A stretch of 20,743 nt of DNA. Source: an uncultured Opitutales bacterium (GTDB taxonomy: Bacteria; Verrucomicrobiota; Verrucomicrobiia; Opitutales; Intestinicryptomonadaceae). Every line of letters begins with the position of its first letter. The first letter of the stretch is position 1. The stretch is from the NCBI GenBank assembly GCA_900552245.1, contig URYY01000021.1, forward strand, positions 1-20,743. The letters are read 5' to 3'. The notes under the pieces were generated by a model, which saw nothing but the letters and a program-made list of their open reading frames with translations, was not told the origin of the DNA and searched no databases. The translations under genes were made by a program, and so were the position numbers. Below are positions 7,940 through 15,146 of this stretch, in pieces.

Positions 7940-9080
7940 AATGCCGCCTCTATGACGCTTGAAAATTCAAGCCTCGAAACAAAGGAACTCGTCATAGGCA
8001 GGTGGGCTTCTGAAAGGGTAGGCTCAAGTTTGACTCTAGCCGATTCAACCATAAATTCGACAAACGATAGCTCCAGCCGCGGTACGATAAACGTTAGCGG
8101 AAACTCGTCGATTTTATTTGAAAAATGACATAACGGAAACCACCGACGAAGAAAGCGGTGAAACTACAACTCAAATAACATACCGCACATTCACAAATAA
8201 TGGAACCTTAGATATTGCGGAAGGCTCCACACTAAAAATAGATGCAACCCTTTCTAATTCAAGTGATGCTGATGTTACTTTGGCAAAAGATGCAACTCTT
8301 GAAGTTTCCGGAAATATCTCATTGGACGGAAGCTCTAAGTTCACAGCCACCAACGCAACTATTGAAAACTCAAAGGGTTCTCTAAGTTTCGGTGGTACGG
8401 CAAGCGCTTCTCTCACATTGAATAACTCTGTTTTAAATACAGGCTCCTTCTCAACCGGAGTTTGGTGGGAAGGCAAAAATGACTCATATTTTGAGATCTC
8501 AAATTCCACAATTAATGCGAGCGGAAACGGCACAAACTGGTCCGACATGAAGATAATTGGAGAATCAACGATTAACTTTAATAATGCCACCGATGAGGAA
8601 ACTGGGGAAGTAACAACGTATTACGAACTTGCAAATAACGGTAGTTTGGAAATTGAATCAGGTTCAACCCTTAAAATAAAAGGGAAACTTTCCAATGCGG
8701 ACGAAGCGGTTCTCAATGTAAATCAAGGTGTAACTCTCGAAATCGGAAATGAATTTTGGATCAACGGTTCATCGGTCGTGAATATTAACGAAGCAAGCGT
8801 TAAGACTGGTGCAGGCACATACTTTGCACAAGAAGCGAATTCCGTGTTAAATCTAAAAAAATCCACTCTCGAGACATCCGCTTTTGTAATAGGTCTCTGG
8901 GCTCAAGACAAAGTTGACTCAACTATGAATCTGGCTTCCTCCAGTATTTACACTGCAGGCGACAGTACAAGTTGGGGTACCATAAACATTAACGAGACAT
9001 CAAGCATCGTGTTTGGAGAAACAGGGCGAGCACTGTTTAATCGAGGCACCATAACTATAAAGTCAGGGCAATCCTTGGAC
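7721..9080 (+). repeat. Protein-level tandem repeats in the PEP-CTERM gene
   Basis: Three consecutive units start at 7721 (FTNNNEAIINIA), 8190 (FTNNGTLDIAEGSTL) and 8628 (LANNGSLEIESGSTL), about 469, 438 and 405 nt long; a fourth partial unit starts at 9033 (LFNRGTITIKSGQSL). Within units, matching blocks recur: 'L.N.S..L.V..G.TL.V.G...' , 'SSLETKELVIGRW' / 'SVLNTGSFSTGVW' / 'STLETSAFVIGLW', and 'STINSTNDSS' / 'STINASGNGT' / 'SSIYTAGDST'. The DNA copies are clearly diverged, so this is an old duplication, typical of beta-solenoid surface proteins. Confidence 0.75.
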
Positions 9081-9518
9081 ATATCAAGGGTAAGAGAAGA
9101 AGGTGGCGACGATTCTTACTTGTGCAATTATGGAACAATAACTATTGAGGCTGCAATAGACCCCGAAGCACTCGCTGCAATTTCCGTTCAGAACTTTGTT
9201 GATGATGGCAACGCCGGAATAATAATCATAGACTTTAGCAACATAACGGGCATGCACGAAAGCCAGGAATATGCGCTAATTTCTGCAAATAGCCTATCCG
9301 TAGATAGCACTGAATTTAAGTACACGGTTGACGAAATAACATTTAAGGATATTGAGCTTGGCTCTCAGGTTGAAGACGGCAACTTGTTCTTGGAACTCAT
9401 ACAAGAAGGTTCTGAAATTTCTTACATATACAGCATGGTTCCAGAACCTTCAACTTATGCGGCAATACTCGCTGCTCTATCTCTGGCTCTAGTCTGCTAC
9501 AAGAGGCGTAGGATCTAG
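8118..9518 (+). CDS. 3' fragment of the large PEP-CTERM protein (repeats plus sorting tag)
   Basis: The open frame begins near a TTG at 8118 with no ribosome-binding site, so this is most likely the distal part of the gene and not an independent start. It holds two complete ~135-146-aa repeats (from 8190 and 8628), the beginning of another (9033), and the domain shared with the smaller PEP-CTERM protein (GIIIIDFSNITG). It ends in VPEPST, a transmembrane helix (YAAILAALSLALVCY) and KRRRI. It lacks an export signal of its own. Confidence 0.6.
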   Translation: MKNDITETTDEESGETTTQITYRTFTNNGTLDIAEGSTLKIDATLSNSSDADVTLAKDATLEVSGNISLDGSSKFTATNATIENSKGSLSFGGTASASLTLNNSVLNTGSFSTGVWWEGKNDSYFEISNSTINASGNGTNWSDMKIIGESTINFNNATDEETGEVTTYYELANNGSLEIESGSTLKIKGKLSNADEAVLNVNQGVTLEIGNEFWINGSSVVNINEASVKTGAGTYFAQEANSVLNLKKSTLETSAFVIGLWAQDKVDSTMNLASSSIYTAGDSTSWGTININETSSIVFGETGRALFNRGTITIKSGQSLDISRVREEGGDDSYLCNYGTITIEAAIDPEALAAISVQNFVDDGNAGIIIIDFSNITGMHESQEYALISANSLSVDSTEFKYTVDEITFKDIELGSQVEDGNLFLELIQEGSEISYIYSMVPEPSTYAAILAALSLALVCYKRRRI

Positions 9519-9533
9519 CTAGATAGATGCGTA

Positions 9534-9568
9534 TAAAAAAAGCTCCGCTTTTAAGCGGAGCTTTTTTT
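9534..9568. terminator. Bidirectional intrinsic terminator
   Basis: AGCTCCGCTT (9541-9550) and AAGCGGAGCT (9553-9562) are perfectly complementary. They are flanked by A6 on the left and T7 on the right, so the hairpin has a U-tract in both directions. It ends the plus-strand PEP-CTERM gene (stop at 9518) and lies about 140 nt past the stop of the convergent minus-strand fsr gene. Confidence 0.85.
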
Positions 9569-9704
9569 ATGCCATAACTCACAACGAACCCGCCGGATTT
9601 CAAGTAAGAGGATTCCCTATTAACCTATATAAATCCACAGATCCTCAAGCGAACTTATCATTTTAAGTTTCTGCTACTCAACACTTGCAAAGAAACAAGC
9701 AACT

Positions 9705-10895
9705 CTATTGCCTCAAATTGCGAACGCGCGGCAAGAAGTATGCAATTATCCCCATAAGCGGCATACACGAGCACAAATCATATACGAACTCCAAGCCCTT
9801 CAAGTCCGCAAGCTCCCCGAGCAGAGCCGAGGAAATTCCGGCTATACCAAAGGCCAATCCGAAGAACATTCCGGATATCATACCAACTTTCATGGGCAGA
9901 ATTTCCTGCGCGTAAATTAACATTGCCGAGAAGGCAGAGGATATTATAAAGCCCGCAAAGATGCTTAAAATGAATGTCCAAAATAAATTTGCGTGCGGCA
10001 TCAAAAGCGCAAACGGAGAAGCCCCTAATATTGAAAACCATATAACTAGCCTTCTTCCTATTCTATCGCCTATGGGGCCGCCTAGCAAGGTTCCCAAAGC
10101 TGCGGCAAATAAGAATGCGAATAAAAACAGCTGCGAGGTCCCCAAACTTACGCCAAATTTTTCCATCAAATAGAATGTGTAGTAATTTGAGATGCTTGCC
10201 GTGTAAAGGTACTTTGAAAATAGCAAAATTAAAAGTATTCCCAAAACCTTAATTATGGTCCCTTTTGGGAGCATTGGCTTTATCACCTCTTCCGCGGAAT
10301 TCGCGCGCGCCTTCGCCTCTTTTAGCTTAGCAGAATACCACCTGCATACGGGAATGAGCCCCACTATAGCAATCAGCGCAAATACGGAAAATATCGCTAT
10401 GTCTTTTTGCTCGTGCGTCGAGACAAATAGAGCCGCCAGAAGCGGACCGAAGGCCCAACCCGTGGAGCCGCCCACCTGAAATACCGACTGCGCCAAGCCC
10501 TTTCTTCCGCCCGAAGCCAAAGACACTAATCGCGAAGCCTCCGGATGCAAAACAGACGAACCTATGCCCGAAAAGAAAACCGAACACATCGCCATTTCAA
10601 AGCTCGTTGAATACGCCAAGCCCAAGAGGCCTCCCATGGTAAATAGCATTCCTATCGGCAAAAACCAGGCATTTGGTTTTTTATCCAAATAATAGCCTAG
10701 AAGCGGCTGAAATATAGAGGCCGATATCTGGTAAACTAACGCAATCTTTCCAATTTGCCCGAAGTCCAGTTCCAGCGTTTTTTTTATGAGCGGATAAACA
10801 GCGTTTAAGACCGACTGCATCGCATCGTTTAGCATATGAGCTAAGCTCAATGCCGCCAATATACCGAAAGCCGTTTTTGAAGCTACTTTTTGCAT
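9705..10895 (-). CDS. fsr: MFS efflux transporter, fosmidomycin-resistance (Fsr) type
   Basis: A 396-aa, 12-helix inner-membrane protein of the major facilitator superfamily. It closely follows E. coli Fsr throughout: FGILAALSLAHMLNDAMQS near the start, FQPLLGYYLDKKPNAWFLPIGM, GIGSSVLHPEASR, GLAQSVFQVGGSTGWAFGPLLAA, LFSKYLYTASISNYYTFYL, and LFAFLFAAALGTLLGGPIGD followed by RIGRR. Fsr confers fosmidomycin resistance in E. coli when over-expressed; the natural substrate here is unknown. It begins 14 nt after the Sel1 gene, making it the last gene of a four-gene run, and the convergent terminator at 9534-9568 probably ends the transcript. Length and start are as in the family. Confidence 0.92.
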   Translation of the reverse strand: MQKVASKTAFGILAALSLAHMLNDAMQSVLNAVYPLIKKTLELDFGQIGKIALVYQISASIFQPLLGYYLDKKPNAWFLPIGMLFTMGGLLGLAYSTSFEMAMCSVFFSGIGSSVLHPEASRLVSLASGGRKGLAQSVFQVGGSTGWAFGPLLAALFVSTHEQKDIAIFSVFALIAIVGLIPVCRWYSAKLKEAKARANSAEEVIKPMLPKGTIIKVLGILLILLFSKYLYTASISNYYTFYLMEKFGVSLGTSQLFLFAFLFAAALGTLLGGPIGDRIGRRLVIWFSILGASPFALLMPHANLFWTFILSIFAGFIISSAFSAMLIYAQEILPMKVGMISGMFFGLAFGIAGISSALLGELADLKGLEFVYDLCSCMPLMGIIAYFLPRVRNLRQ

Positions 10896-10909
10896 TTTTA
10901 ATACTTGTT

Positions 10910-12334
10910 CTATTCCTCAGGCAGCAGGCGAATTATGCGCTCGGCCTCCTCGTTTCCGAGCTTGGCGGCCTCGGCGATTAGCGCCCTGCCCTTCTTTGCG
11001 TCTTTTTCGACACCCAAGCCTCTGTAGTAACACGCCCCCAAGTTTGCAAGCGCATTTGAATCTTTAGAGGCCGCCGCAAGTTCCAACCATTTTACGGCCT
11101 CCGCGTAATTCACACTCGTCCCGATTCCCTCTAGGTAGCACTTGCCTAAATTGCTCTGCGCCTCTACATCTCCCGACTCCGCCGCAGGTTTTAGCCAGCT
11201 TATGGCAATCTCTGCATTTTTTTCTACGCCCAAGCCCTCTAAGTACAGCAAGGCAAGTGAGCTCTGCGCCGGCGCATCGCCCTGATTTGCGGCCTTTGAA
11301 TACCAGTAAAACGCCTTTTTATAGTCGCGCGGAACAACAGTTCCATAGTAGTAGTAGTTTGCCAGATTGTTTTGAGCCTTGCTATCCCCAAGCTCAGCCG
11401 CCTTTGAAAACATCTTTATGGATTCCGATACGGCGCTTTCCTCGTCAACGCCTATGGAATTTGCGTAGCATACGCCCAAGTCGTTCATAGCCTGCGCAAC
11501 TCCCATATCAGCTGCCTGTTTTAAACACTTTATGGCCTCTTCAAAATTTTGCTCCGTGCCCATTGAGTACATGTAGCAGGCGCCAAGATGCGCCATAGCT
11601 TGCGGATAGCCGCTCTTTGCCGAGGCTTTGTAAAGCCTAAAAGCCTCAGTATACCTACTTTTATCGCCGCTTAGCTCTATTGACCTTGCCTCGCAAAAGG
11701 GCGCAATTTCCGAGCCCTTGTCAGCCGCCGACTTAAATAGCTTTGCCGCCTTCTTTAAGTCTGATTTTACCCCCAGTGAATTTGCGTAACACATTCCAAG
11801 CAAGGCTTCCGCTCTGGCACTTCCAAGCTTTGCCGCCGATTCCAAAAAGACAATACCCGTCTTTGCGGCATCTTTGTCTTTCAGATGCGCAAGCTCGAAA
11901 CCTCTGCTAGCCACCGCCGACAAATTTCCAAGCTCCGCAGCCTCTTTAAATAATTTCGAGGCCCTTTCCTTATCCACATCCACGCCCAAGCCGTACTTTA
12001 GGCATATCGCGTAGGCATTTATGGCCTGCGGATTCTTCTTTAGCGCTGCGCGCTCAAATAGCTTTGCGGCTGCAGCCTTGTCAGGCTCGGTATTTACACC
12101 CCTCAATTTACATACCCCAAGCGCGAAATCGGCAAGCGGATTTTTCTCGCTAGAAAGCCTCTCTAGCTCCGAAAAATCCGCGCCGCTTAGCTTTATGTCA
12201 GAGCGAGTCCAGTCTAGGCATAGCTCAAATTGGCTTGCAACCTTCTGCAAATCCAAGCCCAAGACCTCTCCTGCCCCGAGAAGTGCAGCTAATAGAAAAA
12301 TTGCTAAAACTTTTGTTAGATAATTTGTTTTCAA
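10910..12334 (-). CDS. Secreted Sel1-like repeat protein (11 repeats)
   Basis: A 474-aa protein with a signal peptide (TKVLAIFLLAALLGAGEVLG) and about eleven 35-38-aa Sel1/TPR-like repeats from residue about 60 to the end, each with the pattern 'A...LG.CY..G.GV..D..KA..LF..AA..G'. These fold as an alpha-solenoid for protein-protein contacts, commonly in envelope or regulatory scaffolds; the partner is unknown. The start codon is TTG (12334-12332), overlapping the gpsA stop in the 4-nt arrangement TTGA. No ATG gives an intact signal peptide, so TTG is the likely true start and translation is probably coupled to gpsA. Repeats 3 and 5 are degenerate (no G.GV turn). Confidence 0.88.
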   Translation of the reverse strand: MKTNYLTKVLAIFLLAALLGAGEVLGLDLQKVASQFELCLDWTRSDIKLSGADFSELERLSSEKNPLADFALGVCKLRGVNTEPDKAAAAKLFERAALKKNPQAINAYAICLKYGLGVDVDKERASKLFKEAAELGNLSAVASRGFELAHLKDKDAAKTGIVFLESAAKLGSARAEALLGMCYANSLGVKSDLKKAAKLFKSAADKGSEIAPFCEARSIELSGDKSRYTEAFRLYKASAKSGYPQAMAHLGACYMYSMGTEQNFEEAIKCLKQAADMGVAQAMNDLGVCYANSIGVDEESAVSESIKMFSKAAELGDSKAQNNLANYYYYGTVVPRDYKKAFYWYSKAANQGDAPAQSSLALLYLEGLGVEKNAEIAISWLKPAAESGDVEAQSNLGKCYLEGIGTSVNYAEAVKWLELAAASKDSNALANLGACYYRGLGVEKDAKKGRALIAEAAKLGNEEAERIIRLLPEE

Positions 12335-13329
12335 AGTTGCGACTCCAACATGTGCTTAAGGCAGGTCTGCCTATCTATTTTATTTTCGCTTAAATCGCAA
12401 AGCGCCGTCATTATTGGCAAGTTTAAGCCGTACTGCTCCTTAAACATTCTGCAAATCTGTATGGTCTCAAGCCCCGCGCAAACTCTGCCCTTTAGGGCGG
12501 CCAAGGCCTCGGCTACGCTCTTTCCCCTGCCGAGTTGCTCGCCGGTCCTGCGGTTTCTTGAGTCGGGGCTCATGCAGGTTGTAAGCACATCTCCCAGAAG
12601 TGCCGGCTCTTTTATAAAAGAGTCGCTCCAAGCGCCGAGCACGGCAGAAGCTCTGTAAATTTCCTGAAATCCCCTAGCCATAATAATGGCCTTAGTGTTC
12701 GCCCCAAGCTCCATTCCGTCGCAAAAACCGGCTGCCAGCGCGACTATATTTTTAAGGGCCGCATCGACCTCTATACCGACTACGTCCTTTGAAGCTCTAA
12801 CGCAAAAAGTTGGCGTGCAAAAGGCCTTTGCAGTGTCCTCTGCAACATTTATATCGTCTATCGCCACAACTGCCTCCGCATAATTGCCCTTCGCAACTTC
12901 AAAAGCTATGTTTGGCCCCATTATTGAGCCGCAGTAAGCCGCATTTTCAACGCAATCTCGCAAAACCTGCGAGGGCCTGCGCCACGTACCTATCTCTATG
13001 CCCTTGCCGGCATTTATCATCACAGCCCCCTTCTTTACAAAGGGCGCAAAGCGCTTGGCAGTGTCCGACAAAAATTGTATCGGCACTCCCCAAACTAGAA
13101 GATCCGCATTTTCAATCGCGGTTTTTGGGTCGTTTGTAAATTTGACCTTTTCGGGTATCTTTATATCGGGCAAAAATAGAGAATTTTCGCCGCACCTCTC
13201 GACGGATTCAACGACTTCTTTTTCCCTGGCCCACACGAAAACTTCGCCTATATTTTTAGATAGAATTATTGCAAGCGAGCAACCCCAAGCACCCGCGCCT
13301 AGAACGGCAACCTTTTTTATTTCTTTCAT
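12331..13329 (-). CDS. gpsA: Glycerol-3-phosphate dehydrogenase [NAD(P)+]
   Basis: A 332-aa cytoplasmic enzyme that reduces dihydroxyacetone phosphate to sn-glycerol-3-phosphate for phospholipid synthesis. Visible motifs are the Rossmann GAGAWG at 11-16, VWGVPIQFL (79-87), NAGKGIE (106-112), the GPxxAxE motif as GPNIAFE (138-144), VDAALKNIVALAAGFCDG with candidate catalytic Lys193, and SRNRRTGEQLGRG (257-269). The usual 'GLAGxGDL' is changed to ALLGDVLTTC, a mild departure. It lies 7 nt after the SDR gene and overlaps the Sel1 gene by 4 nt, so it sits inside an operon. Confidence 0.95.
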   Translation of the reverse strand: MKEIKKVAVLGAGAWGCSLAIILSKNIGEVFVWAREKEVVESVERCGENSLFLPDIKIPEKVKFTNDPKTAIENADLLVWGVPIQFLSDTAKRFAPFVKKGAVMINAGKGIEIGTWRRPSQVLRDCVENAAYCGSIMGPNIAFEVAKGNYAEAVVAIDDINVAEDTAKAFCTPTFCVRASKDVVGIEVDAALKNIVALAAGFCDGMELGANTKAIIMARGFQEIYRASAVLGAWSDSFIKEPALLGDVLTTCMSPDSRNRRTGEQLGRGKSVAEALAALKGRVCAGLETIQICRMFKEQYGLNLPIMTALCDLSENKIDRQTCLKHMLESQL

Positions 13330-13336
13330 TTTAAAG

Positions 13337-14239
13337 TTATTTTTTTAAATTTTGACCGCGCACTTTAGCCAGTATGAAGCCCGAAATCCGCCCCATCACA
13401 CTGCGCGGTATAAAGTAATTGAGCCATGCTACCACACTGTTTAGCAATCCTACAATCTTTAAATTTTTGCCGTATGCGTAGGCTATGAGCATGGCCTGAG
13501 CCACATCGCTAGCTTCATGTCCGAAATTCGCCTTTAGGGGTCTTTCGTCAAAGCCGGCTCTCTTAAAGAAGTTTGTCGTAGTAGGCCCCGGGCAGAGACA
13601 AAGCGCCCTAGCTCCGAACTTTTTAAGCTCGTAGTCCAAGGCGAGCGAAAAGCTCATAACGTAGGCCTTTGTTGCGGCATAGACGCTCAAATACGGGCAA
13701 GGCTGCCAAGCTGCAGTGCTTGCCACGTTTATGACTCCGCCGCCAAATTCTCTTATTAGCGGAATAAAGAGCCCCGTCAAGTAGGTTAAGCCCCTCACAT
13801 TTACATCTATCATATTGCAATTGTGCGCGTTATTTGGCTCGGGAAATAGTCCGTAGCCGCCGAAGCCGGAATTATTTATCAAGAGAATTTTCCCGCCTCT
13901 TATTCCTCTAACTTGCCTAAGTTTCTCTATTTGCAAAAAAGCTGCGTCTATTTCTTGCAAGTTTGACAAATCGCATGGAACATTTTCCACGTCCTGCCTG
14001 TCAAAAAAAATTGCGCTCTTTGAACGAGAAATATTGCAAATCAAAATATTTTTTGGTAGCGTACTGACCAGTTCAAGGGTGGCTTGCCCTATGCCGGAGC
14101 TCGCGCCGCTTATCACGATGGTGCTGTACTCCAGGGCGAGTTTCTCCAAGCTCTTTAGAAGTTTGCGCTTTTTAAAGCCTGCAGCCTTAAGAAGCTTGAT
14201 AGTTTCGGCGATATCTAATTTGTCGGCGGAATTTTTCAT
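13337..14239 (-). CDS. Short-chain dehydrogenase/reductase (SDR)
   Basis: A 300-aa classical SDR. The cofactor motif SGASSGIG is at 44-51, NNSG (for NNAG) at 122-125, Asn147, catalytic Ser174, Tyr187 and Lys191 (YAATK), and PGP at 217-219, so the active site is complete. The Rossmann fold begins only after a ~38-residue Lys-rich N-terminal extension. The substrate cannot be inferred; SDRs of this layout often act on acyl or sterol-like ketones. I chose the ATG at 14239 because a longer start at 14269 would leave only 15 bp to the divergent hpf gene and has no ribosome-binding site. It is the first gene of SDR-gpsA-Sel1-fsr. Its position next to gpsA makes a lipid-related role plausible but unproven. 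Confidence 0.85.
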   Translation of the reverse strand: MKNSADKLDIAETIKLLKAAGFKKRKLLKSLEKLALEYSTIVISGASSGIGQATLELVSTLPKNILICNISRSKSAIFFDRQDVENVPCDLSNLQEIDAAFLQIEKLRQVRGIRGGKILLINNSGFGGYGLFPEPNNAHNCNMIDVNVRGLTYLTGLFIPLIREFGGGVINVASTAAWQPCPYLSVYAATKAYVMSFSLALDYELKKFGARALCLCPGPTTTNFFKRAGFDERPLKANFGHEASDVAQAMLIAYAYGKNLKIVGLLNSVVAWLNYFIPRSVMGRISGFILAKVRGQNLKK

Positions 14240-14272
14240 AACATTTGATCTTTTTAGGCAATAAGCCATAAC

Positions 14273-14280
14273 AGAAAGGA
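14273..14280 (+). promoter_or_regulatory. Strong Shine-Dalgarno of hpf
   Basis: AGAAAGGA is followed by a 4-nt gap to the ATG at 14285. It fixes the hpf start and lies inside the possible N-terminal extension of the divergent SDR gene, which argues for the shorter SDR start. Confidence 0.7.
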
Positions 14281-14284
14281 AATC

Positions 14285-14659
14285 ATGAACAACAACGAAA
14301 TCATCATCTCAGGTCGTAATCTCGAATTGACGGAAGCTCTCAAGCAGGAAGTCATTGCCAAGATGGATAAACTGTTTAAGCATCAGGAAAGGATTATTCG
14401 CTTAAGAGTGGACTTGGAATATAGTCCCAACAGGCACCACCAGAACGAATTTATCGCAAAAGGCAGAATCGAAATTGACGGACCGGATATGGTGACGACG
14501 GCTGCCTCGGACGACATGTATAAGTCTATCGACGAACTCTCGGACAAGCTTGAGCGCAAGATCCGCAGAGATCGCCGCCTTGAAAAGGTTAAGACAAAGC
14601 AAATTAAGAATGTTGATATTTCCAACAACATTCCAAATGCCGATAAGGTCCGCGTTTGA
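14285..14659 (+). CDS. hpf: Ribosome hibernation promoting factor (HPF/RaiA family)
   Basis: A 124-aa protein matching the short HPF/YfiA fold. It begins NNEIIISGRNLELTEALKQ, then has the alpha-1 helix with 'KMDKLFKHQERI', LRVDLEYS and a basic histidine-rich turn (PNRHHQNEF). It continues with GRIEIDGPDMVTTAASDDMY and SIDELSDKLERKIRRDRR, the basic helix that contacts 16S rRNA. These proteins bind the decoding region of the 30S subunit and silence ribosomes in stationary phase or nutrient limitation. The tail after about 100 is Lys-rich and lacks the long-HPF dimerisation domain. In many proteobacteria hpf sits beside rpoN; here rpoN is not adjacent. The gene is monocistronic with its own terminator. 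Confidence 0.92.
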   Translation: MNNNEIIISGRNLELTEALKQEVIAKMDKLFKHQERIIRLRVDLEYSPNRHHQNEFIAKGRIEIDGPDMVTTAASDDMYKSIDELSDKLERKIRRDRRLEKVKTKQIKNVDISNNIPNADKVRV

Positions 14660-14690
14660 TTTTTGTACATACCTAATCTCAGAAAGTTCC

Positions 14691-14719
14691 GGCGGAGCGC
14701 TTTGCGCCCCGCCTTTTTT
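14691..14719 (+). terminator. Intrinsic terminator of hpf
   Basis: GGCGGaGCGC (14691-14700) and GCGCcCCGCC (14704-14713) form a nine-pair stem with one A/C mismatch and a TTT loop, followed by T6. It is 31 nt past the hpf stop. Confidence 0.85.
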
Positions 14720-15091
14720 GTACTGTCTAAAGAGAGTTAAATCCCTAAGCATACTCAATATCAATTCTAAAATTTAATGTTTTAAAAATTTGCGCCCTCT
14801 GCGATAAGCCGCTCGCAATTGCAGCTTGCAATATGTTGATTATAAAAATATAACATAATTAAAGCCAGATAAAACGACACTGAGAGCTCCTTTAAAATTC
14901 TCGCCCTAAGTAAAGAAAATCCCATCCGTGCTAAAATATGGAATATAAACTTAAGCTAATACAAAAATAACAGCCCAATTCGGCAATTTCTCCTTAAAAT
15001 AAGTTAAAATATCTGGCTCGAGCACATCTTAAGTAGAATACAAAGAACTCAAGTGCGCGAAAAAATGGATATTTTTATAAACTAAATAAAT
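14720..15091. other. Intergenic region between convergent genes, nothing recognised
   Basis: About 370 bp between the hpf terminator and the terminator of the outer-membrane protein gene. It is AT-rich, with a GC-richer patch near 14791-14835 that holds a small perfect hairpin, ATTGCA-GCT-TGCAAT (14818-14832). No open frame of useful length, no RNA gene and no promoter that I can support. Confidence 0.4.
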
Positions 15092-15128
15092 AAAAAAAGC
15101 GCACCTACAAAGAGATGCGCCTTTTTTT
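15092..15128. terminator. Terminator of the porin-like gene
   Basis: GCGCA (15099-15103) pairs with TGCGC (15116-15120). The hairpin is flanked by A7 on the left and C-T7 on the right. On the minus strand it is followed by T7, 19-55 nt past the stop at 15147. The stem is short, so it is weaker than the others in the window. Confidence 0.65.
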
Positions 15129-15146
15129 AAAATATGATCTGGTCGA

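Larger units (their letters stand above)
7343..9518 (+). pseudogene. Large repetitive PEP-CTERM protein, nonsense and frameshift lesions (whole gene)
   Basis: This is one gene in three pieces. Piece one has a signal peptide (MTEKNIILALGISYLFAFVALAED) and ends at a TAA (7937-7939). The same frame then continues as NAASMTLENSSLETKELVIG up to ILFEK-TGA (8126-8128). Removing one A from the A5 run at 8121-8125 joins this as ILFE-NDITETTDEESGE to the third piece, which ends in SMVPEPSTYAAI, a helix and KRRRI. The rebuilt protein is about 724 aa. It is built of N/S/T-rich beta-strand repeats, like autotransporter passenger or beta-solenoid proteins. The start at 7343 is preferred over a TTG at 7301 because it gives a standard signal peptide and AAAGGA lies upstream at 7325-7330. 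It was probably a surface protein processed by an exosortase. The identical kind of lesion occurs in the paralogue at 629-1601. Confidence 0.72.

Noticed and set aside
8171..8590. 139-codon minus-strand frame inside the PEP-CTERM gene
   Set aside because: Antisense to well-aligned repeats; its frame is explained by codon bias of the Asn/Ser/Thr-rich gene.
7721..9080. CRISPR or other DNA repeat array
   Set aside because: The repeats are of unequal length (405-469 nt), diverged at DNA level and conserved as protein, so they are coding repeats.
9685..9920. Plus-strand frames over the 3' end of fsr
   Set aside because: They overlap conserved transporter helices on the opposite strand and have no coding features.
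12810..13348. Several plus-strand frames opposite gpsA
   Set aside because: Antisense shadows of a clearly conserved enzyme gene.
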